Of a DNA stretch of 64,000 bases, positions 1 to 12,020 are shown piece by piece (within the stretch, counting starts at the first letter, position 1; each line of letters begins with the position of its first letter). Under the pieces are notes generated by a model. It worked only from the letters and a program-made list of their open reading frames with translations, was not told the origin of the DNA and ran no database searches. Source of the stretch: Rotaria sordida. Its lineage: Eukaryota > Rotifera > Eurotatoria > Philodinida > Philodinidae. Both the position numbers and the translations under genes were made by a program. Location: positions 349,207 to 413,206 of the forward strand of contig CAJNOL010000016.1 in NCBI GenBank assembly GCA_905250125.1. The letters run 5' to 3'.

Positions 1-600
1 TTCAGAGTGGACCTATATGTTTCTCATAGACAAAAGTTCTCTACCATCACTCTACACTCTGTAATATATAACCCTGTCCCCATTGTGTCGATCACTAGAC
101 TCACTTAGCCACTTTTTTCTCTAGATATTTTACCATCATCTGATAGATCTCGAAGAGATCTGTCGATTACTATATGATCCGAAATGGATTAATATGTTTC
201 TGATAATTAAAAGTACTATACTACCATTATATATGTCCTATATAACATGAAGAAAAGAAGAATAACTAAGTCGAGTCGTGGACAATGTGAAACTCATCAA
301 ATTGTCTAATTTCAATAGAACTAGACTTCTGTCACCTAAACTGATAAAATTGGAAAGACAAGGCAGAATTCCGACGAGGAGTCGTTTTTGCCTCTTAACG
401 ACCCCCCCCCCCCTCCTTTAAGAAGAAGTCTTTTTCTGAAGATGGTGGCATTGTATCAGTATCAGAAGAAGCTTGAATGTCAAAACAGAAATATGTGCAT
501 CTTTCGTGCAAACTACCAGCTATTTGAATTTTTCTATCGTAATATACAAAAAAGATATGATTAAAATTCAGAGTAAGCATGAGTAAATATAAATAAATAC
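1..600. other. left-edge non-coding stretch
   Basis: No convincing gene. A reading frame on the minus strand (395-655) crosses a run of eleven C at about 404-414 and shows no family likeness. A homopolymer of this length is a likely place for sequence error. The stretch may be intron or 3' flank of the fragment at 601-1077. Confidence 0.4.
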
Positions 601-1077
601 TTAAACCAACTCTCTCAATAAATCTGGCCACCGACGGCCTGTACTTGCAATACATAAAGATACAGTACGGTGCTTTATTTCGCTACTGCCATGCGTTATT
701 ATACTCTTGATGATGGTATTTCCGTCCCAACCTATTAGAAGACAAATATAGGGTACAAAAATATCTAAGTTCTCCAATGCGGAAGAAAACTGATTAATAT
801 TACAGTCAATGAGATTGCCTTGTTTTGCATCAGCAGTTGCATCAGAAGGATTGAAAAAATTGCTTTCTTGCAAAATTGCACCGCCCTCATTAGCAAGAAA
901 GTACAGATTATTTTTAACCAACATTTGTAGAAGAGAAGGTATGGTGTAAATTTGCTTTACTGATCCGTTATCATTAATCCAATGTTGTAAATCCTGTTTA
1001 TTTTTCTTTTTATCTTCGATAGAGCCATGTGATTCGTCCTTGGATGACTCTCCAAGATCCTTTCTTGCTTCTAGCAA
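601..1077 (-). CDS. orphan coding fragment, possibly an internal exon of a DUF3987-like protein
   Basis: An open frame of about 158 codons with protein-like composition, less AT-biased than surrounding DNA. It has no in-frame ATG at its 5' end: an in-frame TGA lies two codons upstream of the first usable codon, next to an AG that could be a splice acceptor. At the 3' end the frame runs into GTTTAAGT, which could be a donor. It therefore looks like an internal exon or a gene fragment. Local motifs (IPSLLQMLVKNN, LANEGGAIL, then STGRRWPDLLREL) have the order and spacing I associate with P-loop proteins of the DUF3987 type that are multicopy in some invertebrates, but that resemblance is weak and from memory. 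I found no convincing partner exons within the window. Confidence 0.35.
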   Translation of the reverse strand: MLEARKDLGESSKDESHGSIEDKKKNKQDLQHWINDNGSVKQIYTIPSLLQMLVKNNLYFLANEGGAILQESNFFNPSDATADAKQGNLIDCNINQFSSALENLDIFVPYICLLIGWDGNTIIKSIITHGSSEIKHRTVSLCIASTGRRWPDLLRELV

Positions 1078-1164
1078 CTTTCAAGCAAGTACATTTCGAA
1101 AGGCACCACAGGCATTCGAAATAATATTAATGTATTTTGATTTTTCTACGCCTAAAAAATAGGA

Positions 1165-1212
1165 AAGAGGGTGTGGATGTGTGGGTGCAGTTCTTTCTCA
1201 CACCCACACCCT
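1165..1212. repeat. GTGTGG/CACACC hairpin, copy 1
   Basis: The left arm reads AGGGTGTGGATGTGTGGGTG and the right arm CACACCCACACCCT, with a loop of about 11 bases. This is a strong potential stem-loop built from TGTGG units. Confidence 0.6.
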
Positions 1213-1680
1213 AGATATTCACCATCTTACTTGAAACGGATCGAAATAAATAGTGAAAGATTACGCTAGTTTTCGATCGAGAAAGCCAACCCACAAGGTG
1301 ATACTCTAACATGAACCCCACTTGTAGCTTACCATTGCGATATGGGCCAATTCCTTTCTTGATGTTCGAGCCAGTTTTTCGTAGACAATATAGTTGCTGT
1401 TATTGTAGGACAGTAAGGTGCACGTTGTAACAACAAATAGGAGAAGGTGCAATGACAGATTGGAGAAGTAGCTTACCGTCACTCTCGGTAATGATGTTTA
1501 TTTAGCTACTTCACATCTCCAGAATGTAACTACTTCACATACAACATGCGGTTATATAGAAGAGAGAAGAGAGAAAGAGATGAGCACATGAAAGAACAAT
1601 AAAGAGAGGATAAAGAGAAAAGAGGAAAGAAGAATCAACGGGAGGTGATATCAACATCGGTACATACGTTATACTAATTG

Positions 1681-1740
1681 GATGTGGATGCGAGTGTGAG
1701 TTTGAATGAAGACAAGATTCACACTCACATTCACACATTC
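1681..1740. repeat. GTGTGG-type hairpin, copy 2
   Basis: The left arm ATGTGGATGCGAGTGTGAG pairs imperfectly with the right arm CACACTCACATTCACACAT. It has the same architecture as the hairpins near 1.2, 2.5 and 4.4 kb. Confidence 0.55.
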
Positions 1741-2465
1741 TCTCTTATCTTTGATGTATATGTACAAAGAAATTTTTACTCTTAGTCGAACATTCAATAA
1801 CCATAACAACTCTACAGTAATTCGAAATGAATGATTGGTAGACACTTTTATAATCATATTCGTACAAAGTAGATTATCATCGATAATATGTTTTGTTATG
1901 TATTCTCTCGGTATATTTTACTGAGAAAAGTCTCTTAAAAATGTACACATGCAATTAATATTATTGCTAGAAAGATTTGTTACTTGTCGATTTGTAAAGA
2001 ACCACTTCGAGTATATGTTGCATTATTAATTCATTAAAGTTACTAGATACTTTTAACGATAATATAAGCAAACTTTTCAGCGTATCATCCTCTACAAGGC
2101 TTCAAATTCAATGTTTTCAATGATTTATTGAGTAATCGGTAACCTCAAGAATGGTGGAAGATAGAGTTTCTCAACTTTTTTCATTGTCGAATTATACGGA
2201 AAATGATCGCATTGGTAGCACTTAGATTTCTTCTTTAACAAATGTCCTTCTAAATTATATAATACAGAAAAAAACCAATTCATTCGGTCCACTATTTACT
2301 TCAATAGAGAATATAATAAACTTTTAATACTTTAGAAATAGTCAAGATTTCATCTCATTGACTGAATAGTCGTCCTATTTTATCACTGTATTCTTTACCA
2401 TTGAGAAACCGATAATTTGGTAGTTTATTATACATCTTCAAAGGCGCATCTAAGTTTCTAGAGCA

Positions 2466-2530
2466 GGAGGTGTGATTGCGTGAGTGTGACTGTAGTTATT
2501 CTCGTCATCTCCCACATTCACACACACAAT
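2466..2530. repeat. GTGTGG-type hairpin, copy 3
   Basis: The left arm GTGTGATTGCGTGAGTGTGAC pairs in part with CCCACATTCACACACAC after a loop of about 20 bases. It has the same G-rich left and C-rich right arm polarity as copies 1, 2 and 4. Confidence 0.45.
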
Positions 2531-2724
2531 TATCCTCTGTCAATTATCCTCTGTCGGCATACAGCGACCTCTTGTGTATATCTAGCGAAGTATGGTTGTA
2601 AATAACTTTTATTTTTTGTAACTGAAACAGCTGATATTTATCTTCTTTTATATTTTCACAACTGATCATACTAATTCTCTATGTAAGATAAAAAGTCGTA
2701 TAAAAATAAAATAAAACGATCAGA

Positions 2725-5700
2725 ATGGAACATATAGTAAGTTATCTATAATTTTCAATTTTATTAATTATTTTTTTCTAAAAGGAATTCGAAAAAGATC
2801 TTATTGCAATATTACTTGTTGTTGAAAGTGTTCATGACAAAAATAAACTTCTATATAAATATGAAGAAATTAAGACATATAAAGGAATACGTAATTATAT
2901 TCTTTTGTTATCATTATGTAAAATTTCATTGAAGATTTTTATAGATGAACCAGTTACTTTTTATACTCCTTATTCAATTGTTATTGCAAAAGACTTTGAT
3001 CCACCAAGGTAAAATAAAATGATAAACGAATAAATCTATATATGTATTAATTTAGTGTTAAAGATGATGATGCATCCCGAAGGACATTTTTAAAGTATGA
3101 AAATGAAGAATATAATTTATTTATTATTTATTTCATTTAGTTTTGATGAAACAACTCTTTCAATCTTAACTAGTCCATATTCTTATGGAAATCATGTTGA
3201 AGTACAAGTTGATGATGTTATTTTTGTTGGTCATACACTTGGTTTAGAAAACAATAAAAATTTAAAATCATTTGCAATATTTTTTGCACTTCGAGTACTT
3301 TCCTTTTCTTTTAAATTATTATCTATATTGATAATTTTTATTTAATTTTTTTGATAATTTAGGCTATCGCTAAAGCATCCGTTATATTATCTTATCAAGA
3401 AATGAGTAAACGTATTGGTACAGCAATACGCTGTGAAGAACAACGAGCATCATATTTAAATCAACAATATGCAAAATTAATAAGTGTTATTCAACAACAT
3501 GATATTGAAGCAAATGATCGATGTATTAAGTTTTTTAAATTTTAAAATAAAATTTGTATTTGTATTTTTATTAGTAACTCGTATACCAAATGAAGATAAT
3601 GTAAAAGAACGTGAAGAAAAAGATCGAACAAAAGAACAAATTTATTCAACAATGATCGAACAAAGTGTTCTAGCAGCAACATTAAAACAAATATATATTG
3701 AGTAAAAAAGATTAATTGAATGAAAAAAATTACAGATAAGATTATTCATGATTTCTTTATCTAGTTTACAAGTATCTGGTGAAATAAATATAACGATTAA
3801 TAATTGGTTAAACGTTTCTTATTGTTTACCACATCGATCAATTCCTATAAATTGTCCATTAGACATTGATTACGTTGTTCATGTTCTTTCAAATGCTGAG
3901 CAATATCTTAAGTAAGATTTATTTCGCCTACGGTATTATTATCAAAATCTAGTTGTATAAAACAAACATTTCTTTTTTACGAGAATTTGTATTTTTTTTA
4001 TATATAGAGAAAAGGACAAAATTAATTTTTATGAGCACTTAATGAGAATACCGTAATGATCTATTTTTGCATTATTTGCAGGAGTCGAACAGTTGTACAC
4101 TAGAGCAGATTCTCATTGAAGAAACTTTTGAGGAAAACACAAAAAAAAAACAACTCGAATATATTATGTAGTTGTTCCACAAAATTACATAAAAAAAAAT
4201 CAATAGAAAATAGCAACATTGAACAAGAATACACAAATAGAAGTAGAAAGAGAATTTATAGAGATAGTAAACATCCAATATACTGTAACTGATCGTTAGT
4301 GTCTACATATAGATTGTCAATCAAATTTTATCGTTGTTTATTGAAAGACTTGTTTTTTGTTTTTGTGGTTGACTATCCGATATAGTGTTGATGATATGTG
4401 AGTGTGAATACAAATGTATGGATCTTCTTTTCACCCACATCCACTCTCAAAATGTCATAGGAAAATCAATTGATCAGTTCGGTCGATATTCGAATGATTG
4501 AGTTTATAGTTTGAACGAATATTATTGTGCATCATCCGTTCAAAACCTTAAGATAGAATCTATTTGATGACCATCTCTTTAATGGTAGAAATGTCACCAT
4601 GCTCATAGGTTCCAAGGAACAAATACCCATGTGCAACTGTCCTAAATCCTTATTTACTTATCTAGCATAGGAAAGCCTATGATTATCATAAATTTATTGT
4701 ACATAGATAGACTTGATTATGAAATGCTTTTCGATGGATTATTTATTTGTTCATATTTATCTATGTAGTTATTCATTATATTTCTAGACCATATTATGGC
4801 TTATTGCTTGTAATTGATCCATCAGCCTTGCTTGCTTCTTTGCCAACGGATAGTTCATCGACATTAAATACACTTGTAAGACATCTTCGTTCATCATATT
4901 CACTGTCTCGTTTATCAATAGAAACCAGTATACCACTTTCTCAAGTCAGTTTATTTGTTTTTGTTAATATTTGCTTTTCTACTAGAAATATTTATTTTTC
5001 TTTTATTTTAGATCTATCGTCTCACAGCTCATTTACTTTTTTGGGGTCGAGCAAAAATTATCTATCCTATTCATGATGATAATATTTATATTATCTCACC
5101 TGATTCAGACATATCCAAGTATCAAAAATAAATATATATATTTCTAATAGTTTATACATATAATTTTCTTTTATTAGACACGGATCTCTATCAAAAATGT
5201 ATAAAGAAACATTTCAAAATACATCTAATTATTCAACATTACAAGAAACATTAGCTGAATATTCAGATGCAATTACATTTTATGATCATATATCACGTAA
5301 CGATAATGAGACCGATTTGGTAAAATTTTCAATCAATTAAATTAGTAATCCGAAAAACAAAAATACTTTTTTTTAAGCGCGAACGTCTTCAATGTGTTGA
5401 ATGGTTACTTCGTCATCGTTTGCTTATTCAAGTTCATTATTATTATTATCTTCTTTTACCAAATGATGATCGAAATGATTTTAAAGATGAATATAAACGA
5501 ACACGTTTACCACAGCCACGTACACCACTTGTGAGACTTTTGTCTGAATTAGTAACATTATGTGAGTGAAAAGACAATTTTCTTTTCTTTTTTATTATTC
5601 TAGCGGCGTAATCAGTATTCATCAGAACGTTTTGGATCATCATCTAAAACTGAACGTTTCTGTTTGACTAATGAAAATATTGATATACGAGGAAATGTAA

Positions 5701-7200
5701 TGAGTATACATGGGTTTGAATATAATATGGGTAAAGAATTATTATTCGTTTTTTGTTTCTTGCTTTGGTGTGATGCTTTATGTCTGTAACAAAAAAATAG
5801 GTGCTGCTCTACGATTTATAAAAAAACCACAAAAGAAAGAAAGAGATAATAGTGTTGCTTTACGTAGATATCATATAATAGAATACAAAAACAACAAAAG
5901 TTTTCGACTATCAACAGAGTTATCAGATCGAAAAGTTATTAATTGGATTTTTTTTTATAAAAGTTTCGGAAAAAATTCGGAAAGTAGTTATTCGATGTTT
6001 AAATATATATATATATTGCTTCTATTTATTGAAATATGTTTTATTCTATCAGCATTTTATGTGAAAATTGTTAGTGACATAGATTTTTTCCTTCTTCAAC
6101 CTCACTTATATTTGTATTCTGAATCCTCAAACTCATCGTTCACAGCTGAATCTAATTTAGTTTAACATGTTAGAATTATCCATGTGAAAAATTTCCTTCT
6201 TAAAGTTAAAACTAAGTTTATTCAAATGACTTCTTTTAATAATGTAGTCTATTCAGTTTAGTTTGGATAGATTTACGATTGACGAGAGCATGTACTGTTA
6301 GTAGTCTCAAAACTCTGCCCTATATAATGCTTACAATAACATAACGAAAATGCATTAATTGCTGGAAAGAGTCAACTTACAAAGCTATAATTAAATTCAA
6401 AAAAGTTCGAATTTAGCTAAATCGAACAGCTCAACATTCGGAATTTTTTCTGTCATTTTGAAAGATTTAGCAATCATATGTGTCAAACATTTCGAATATA
6501 TCGTTATCATAAGAGTTGAAATATTTAAGATAAATGTAAAAATTTGCTGGTATTCTATCATATGAAAATTTGATGCATAATAAAAGATTGTTACAAAAAA
6601 AGAAAGTAGAGAAATTCACTGCTTCTTTTGATTTGGATTATATTTTAAATTACTGGTTACGCCGTTTGAATTATTTTTCTAATGACCATTGTTTTTTTTT
6701 ATTTTTCTAGCTTCATCTCCCATGATAAATCCATTATCATATTCATCTACTCATCATTCTAAATCAATAGATACATTAAAAACTTCGACAGGCACTAGTC
6801 ATGATGATGTATTTATTCCAGCATCATCAAACAGTAGTACAATAGCAACTACTAATCGAATACAATTATATTTTCAACAAATTACACAAGTTTTACCGAA
6901 TGAAGGACAGGACTATCGACAACGTCTTGCATCAGCTATTAAAGATGCAAAAGAACAACATGTTACTGATTTTCTTAAGTAGATTTCTTTTTTATTGATT
7001 AAACTCTTAATATTTATTTGTTTTTTTTTTTATATCTTTTATTTAGAATTATAAAATATCTCAATGGAACTTATCATCTTGAAGAAATAGCTTCACTTGA
7101 AAATATAACACGTTTACAAATATTAACAATAATAGAAAATTTTCAATCGATTGTTATTCCAGCTCTTCATCCTGATCCAAATCCAATTTTGCAAATATAG
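2725..7200 (+). CDS. NPRL3: NPRL3, GATOR1 complex subunit
   Basis: Multi-exon homologue of nitrogen permease regulator-like 3. With NPRL2 and DEPDC5 it forms GATOR1, the Rag GTPase-activating complex that turns off TORC1 at the lysosome when amino acids are scarce. A four-codon first exon (MEHI) is followed by the longin-type N-terminal domain (ILTSPYSYGNHVEVQVDDVIFVGH, written here only in part: VDDVIFVGH), a FALR strand, and the SYQEMSKRIGTAIRCEEQR helix typical of the family. Later exons give LNVSYCLPHR, a winged-helix stretch (LTAHLLFWGRAKIIYP), WLLRHRLLIQVH and the C-terminal HLEEIASLENITR segment. Order and spacing match animal NPRL3 throughout. Two introns are long: about 3914-4785, with a GTGTGG hairpin, and about 5700-6708, which interrupts the disordered linker. 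The exact boundaries of the small exons near 3540-3780 are uncertain. Confidence 0.9.
4390..4450. repeat. GTGTGG-type hairpin, copy 4, in NPRL3 intron
   Basis: The left arm ATGTGAGTGTGAA faces TTCACCCACATCCACTCTC. It lies in the long intron of NPRL3 and resembles the three hairpins upstream of the gene. Confidence 0.5.
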
Positions 7201-8911
7201 TTATATTGAACATTGAATATGTTATATTTCTTCTTTATTTTTCTTGATTTTTTTTTCATGTATTTGTATTTATATGAACAGTGATTTTGTTGTTTCTTAT
7301 AAAGTATTTTCTTTCCTTTTAGATCATTTTATATATTTATTCGTTAAAGGAGAAAAAAAAACAAAGATACATTGTGAAAAATCTTTTGATTAAAATCAGA
7401 TTATTGTACAATCAAATTAAAATCTATTAAATTAATTATAATTTTGATTTTGTTACATAATATTTCGATTATAATTGAAATATTTTTCACTTCGTAGACA
7501 AATATAATAATTCTTCAAATTTAGAAGACTCACATCTTATGATCAGATATATTACGAGAATTAAACTGAATATTGATTTTTCATTGGGTTATAACAAACT
7601 ATATACTATATTGAAAAGTTTATATTTATTTAATTTTGCTACTTATCTAAGAAATTAAAATTGATAGTGATCGAAAAATAGAAATTGATAATTGATCGAT
7701 TCATTAAGTTTTTCTAATAAAGAATGATTTACACTTATTGTGAAATTTTAAGATATTTATTCTATAGGTAATTCTTTAGTTACATGCTCGTATATATAAG
7801 AGTTGAGCTTTTCTCAAACTACTTGTGTTGCAATTATAATCTTCTCGCTTTAGTACAGCTCTACAAGATTATGACTTTTCATACACTATACTATTTGATT
7901 ATCTGTTTTTCTGTCCTTACTCTAGTCTACCATACAAGGTTATACTTAGCGGTGTAACGAAATATTCTTAGTCTTGAAATGTACTACAATGCGTCATAGA
8001 GCGATACCGAGACAAAATGTCTTTACACATGAAACAGAAGGTTTTTACTTCTGAGGCAAAGCGTGTCACATCCAAGATATTGCATGAAAAGTCACTGTAG
8101 ACGTTATACCAATAGTAGTGTAATAACTCTGCCTAGTCTGTTCTGGTTGTTCTGTAAGTCACTACATGGTAAGATTGGATAGAATACTCTGTATGACTCA
8201 ACTGATTAATAAAACTAGAATTTCACCCGACCTTTGGCCCAGTAGAGAAGTCGGCTGACTGTAGACGCGATAAGTTTCTGATTTCATGATTAGAAGCCAT
8301 AATAAAGTCTTTTTAGATGTTAGAGACTTTACAGTGGAAAATTTCAACTCGCATATGGACATAAATAATTAAATTAAAATACATATGTATTTAACATCTA
8401 AGATATGAATGGTCATTTTAAGATTGATTCTTGCATAGTCATATAAGGAAACTATCAGTTGTTAATTATCTTTTTTGGCATTTTTTGTCCTTTCTGAACG
8501 CCGCCGAATTTCGAAAAACGGATTTCACATATGCGCTCATCACGTTCTCAGGATCTCGCCAAGCTTTCTTTCGACTCAAAATGATGCTTGAGAGTTGAGA
8601 ATGAATGACTGACTTGAATCATGACTCATGTATCCTTCGGGAGAAGAAGAAGAAGGAGAAAGAAAAATACTAGGCAACCAAGAGACTGAAAAACAATAAG
8701 TCGGTCACTGCACTTCGTGCAGTTAGTTGCCTTAAAAAAACAAATGGTTTTTCCTAGTAGAAAAAAACACAATCGTAATCAAAGCATTAAGCAAATAGAA
8801 TGAACTTTTTTAAGATGAAAACTGAGATCCATTAAATCAAAAAGTCATTGGTTAAACTATTGTATCGTATTTGGCAAAATAACATCTCCTGTTTTAGATA
8901 GTTAGTTTATA
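7201..8911. other. intergenic region between NPRL3 and DXO
   Basis: No gene, RNA gene or clear long repeat recognised. The first part is AT-rich 3' flank. About 7780-8340 is less AT-biased and may be old repeat DNA, but I found no matching arms. A purine-rich run (GAAGAAGAAGAAGGAGAAAG) lies near 8640. Confidence 0.5.
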
Positions 8912-11900
8912 ATGGCTAGTGCAAAAACTAAATCTGATGAAAAAGATGAACCTGTAATTGAAGAAGAGACCGGTGTATTTCAACGTACAATTCAACAAAT
9001 CTCACCATCAACAAAAGAAAAACGCAAACGAAATGAAGAAATTCCTGTTGAATCACCTAAAAAATGCAGCCATCGTTCAGATGGAAATCGTTGTTCAATA
9101 ACAGAAATGAAAAACAATTCATTATCTGTTCCATTTTGGAAGAATCTTAATCATCGACAATCATCATTTCAATTTCAAACTCATGAAATTGGTTATTTTT
9201 CATTACTTAATCGAACAGATGACAAAGAATGTTTTGAAGATAAACGTTATCTTCGCGGTAAGTACTAGTATTTATCTAAAAATATTATCTACAGATTTCA
9301 ATAGTATCAAATCTGAAATTTGAATTCAATTATTGAAGACTTTTTTTTCTAAATATTCAACTATTCTTTGAATGAGAGAAATGAATAGTTGAATATTTGA
9401 ATGTTAAGTTTTGTAGATATAAGATACTCAATAATTAAAATTAATTTTCAGGTTTGATATATATATATATAAGTTTTATTTTAGTTTATAAATATCCACT
9501 TAAAACACTCAATGTTAATTTTGATCTCAAAGTTGGTGAATCAGATTTTATTTCCGAAGGACAAAGTAAAAATATTAATGCAATGCTTTGGTGGATATTA
9601 CGACATAAACAAGATATTTTCAAAAATAATCAGTAAATATCTTCGTTTTGATGTTTTTTTGGAATATAAAATGTATTTCTTTTATAATAGATTTACATTT
9701 GATTTTCTTTCATGGCGTGGTGTCCTTCGTCTTATTATGTTTTCAATTTATGAAAAACATTCTGATTGGTTATTAGCTGTTATTAAATTTAAGAACGCTT
9801 ATTTTTTATGTGAATTTGAAACAGATATGCAAAAAAAAGATGAACAAAATATGACACCTGAACATCGTTCATTTTGTTATTATGGTCACAAGTTTGAAGA
9901 ATATGTTACTAAAAGTAAATATAAAGTGGTGGAAAAAAGTTTAACAATAATGCATGTTTGATATTTTTCTGTAATGCAAAGCATCCAACTTAGGGTTATC
10001 GATATTTTTTAGGAGTGATAGAAGCCAAAAAATTCAGTAGAAAATGCTTCTATCCTTGAAGCGCTAGAAGTGATGACTGCGAATGGAAAAGAACAAAACT
10101 CACTATGACCTACTTCCTCTCACATCTGATGACTTGCTACTAGACCGCCCCTTTCTCGTAGTCTACGCCAATTCTATTCGCCTTGCAATGACATTGTATG
10201 CTTATTTTGATTTCACTCTCTGTCAGAGAAAAGTGAATGATGTTTCCCAATTCGATTTCTGTCCAATGTTACCACGAAGCTATAAAAAATTGGCAGAAAG
10301 TCGGGCATTTTGGGGAGAAAGAAAGATTTCCTCTGATCGAGAATTCTAATCCAAATAGTGATTTTAATAGCCAATAAAGTTTTCTATCTAATGCATTCTA
10401 TAGCAAGATTTCATAGATGAACTATGATGACAAGATTTTGAAAAAACCAGACACAGTAGTTTTCAAGTCCCGAAAGACTTTGTCGTAGCTATTTTTTAAC
10501 AATCTCGTTCTAAAGAGCACAGAATTCTGAACGTAATGAGGGATCGCCGCATTCTCTACGATCTTTCATTATAAACTTAAAAGCATCATAAAACCTGGAA
10601 AAAACTTTTTTTTAAGTCAATTTTTCGATAAATTTGGTTTTTTAGGATTTTTGTAATACTTTTAACTTTTAAGAAAAGGTCCTGGAAAATTCATCGACTC
10701 TTCATTATGTTCAAAATTTTGTGCTCTTTAAAATGGCATTGTTAAAAAGTATAGCTTTGACAAAGTTTTTCGGGATCTGAAGGCTACCGTATCTGATTTT
10801 TAGAAACCTTGCCTTATAGTTCATCTATAAAATTTTTCTATGGAATGTATTATAAAGAAAATTTAATTGACTCTTAAAGCAGACATTGGATCAGTATCAG
10901 CACAGTAAGTACAAGTACAAATACTGGGTACTTAAAATTTGTACTTTGTACTGGTACTGCAGTACAAGGTACAATTTTGAAGTACACAGTACATATACTT
11001 GTACTTCAAAAAGTGTACTAGTACTTAAGATTTTTCTGTAATGAGTACGAAAAGTACTAAGTATTGTACTAAGTATCCAATCTCTGTCTTAAAGCCACTA
11101 TCTGGATTTGAGCTCGGTACTGTACATTATAGAAAAAAAATTCATTGGAGTTAAACTTTTTCTCACCAATTTATTTTATTCGAATATTATTCTCATATTT
11201 CTTTTTTTGGATCTTTAGATGATACATTAACTGAACCATTAAATCCTTCAAGACAATTTGCTGGAGTATTTCAAGCAACAATAGGTTCTTATCGTCTATT
11301 ATATGGTGCTGAAATGGATTGTGTAGTGGAAAAATCATCATCGATAACTGAACATATTGAACTTAAAGTTTGTGCTGGAAGATCACTCGATGATCTACCA
11401 TTTAAACAGTGAATATAAAAAGTTAATGAATAAATTTCATATATAATTATTTATTTTTTATAGCAATCGTAAATTTGCTAAATGGTGGATTCAGTGTTTT
11501 CTTGTTGGTAATAAATATTCTTTTGTTTATTTTGTTCTATAATTTATTTTGAAAAATTTGAATATATGTATGTATTAAAGGTATTAAAACAATGGTGATT
11601 GGTTTACGTGATAATAATGGTATTGTTAATAGTCTTACACCGCTCCATATAACAGATATTGAAACAGCAACAGTAATATTTTTATTTTAAATTTCATTTA
11701 TTGATTAAATCTATTTTGTATTCATATAGTGTACATGGACTCGTCAATCATTCTTCAATTTCTTTTTTCTTTTTGCTGAATTTCTTAAAGAACATGTTAC
11801 AAATGAATACTCATATAATCATAAGTAAATTTTACTCTATATAGAATATTTAAATTCTAAATCTTTTTCTTCTATAAAGGGATGTTGTTCTATTTCGTTT

Positions 11901-11991
11901 TTTACCATCGTCTCAAACAATTACAATGACAAAATCATCTGACTCAAAATATCATTTTCTTCCTGATTGGTGTTTCAATCAATTTATTTAG
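8912..11991 (+). CDS. DXO: DXO/RAI1 decapping exoribonuclease
   Basis: Homologue of the DXO/Rai1 family, which removes non-canonical caps (incomplete m7G, NAD) from RNA and degrades it, as nuclear mRNA 5'-end quality control. Eight exons fit in phase (8912-9257, 9485-9632, 9691-9914, 11219-11408, 11464-11507, 11581-11672, 11730-11824, 11880-11991) and give 416 residues, close to the family size. Recognisable segments in order: EIGYFSLLNRTDDKECF, LKTLNVNFDLKVG, FDFLSWRGVL, CEFET, YYGHKFEEYVTK, the metal-binding GAEMDC, the IELKVC motif, and WWIQCFLVGIKTMVIGLRDNNG. The acidic and lysine motifs (EMD, ELK) needed for catalysis are present. The first ~70 residues are charged and poorly conserved. 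Intron 3 is 1.3 kb and carries a MITE and a GTAC-rich tract; the others are short, apart from a 227-bp intron 1. Confidence 0.93.
10083..10349 (+). other. unexplained open frame inside DXO intron 3
   Basis: An ATG-initiated frame of 88 codons, less AT-rich than its surroundings, between the DXO exon ending at 9914 and the MITE at about 10347. It begins MEKNKTHYDLLPLTSDD and has no recognised domain. Its stop codon lies in the terminal bases of the MITE. It may be a captured gene fragment or chance; expression is doubtful. Confidence 0.2.
10347..10870. mobile_element. MITE family A, copy 1 (DXO intron 3)
   Basis: An imperfect inverted repeat of about 150-190 bp per arm. The left arm around 10376-10550 (e.g. 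CATTCTATAGCAAGATTTCA, GATGAACTAT) is matched in reverse around 10720-10868 (ATAGTTCATC, GGAATGTATTATAAAG). The arms are separated by about 170 bp with no coding capacity. The same left end (ATCCAAATAGT) and the same arms occur at 29.4-29.9 kb, so this is a multicopy non-autonomous DNA element. Confidence 0.75.
10900..11090. repeat. GTAC-rich low-complexity tract
   Basis: About 190 bp dominated by AGTAC/GTACT words (e.g. AGTACAAGTACAAATACT, GTACTTTGTACTGGTACTG). GTAC is self-complementary, so the tract can fold on either strand. It sits between the MITE and DXO exon 4. It is not a simple tandem array: the spacing between units varies. Confidence 0.7.
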
Positions 11992-12020
11992 ACATTCACA
12001 TTGTATACATTTATTATGCA

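Larger units (their letters stand above)
1078..2724. other. intergenic region with GTGTGGGTG-type hairpins
   Basis: No gene seen. It carries three short imperfect palindromes rich in GTGTGG on one arm and CACACCCAC on the other (about 1165-1212, 1681-1740 and 2466-2530), described separately. The remainder is AT-rich without visible structure; the last 100 bp should hold the NPRL3 promoter. Confidence 0.5.

Noticed and set aside
404..414. Run of eleven C as a functional element
   Set aside because: A single homopolymer is more likely a mutation hot spot or sequencing error than a regulatory site.
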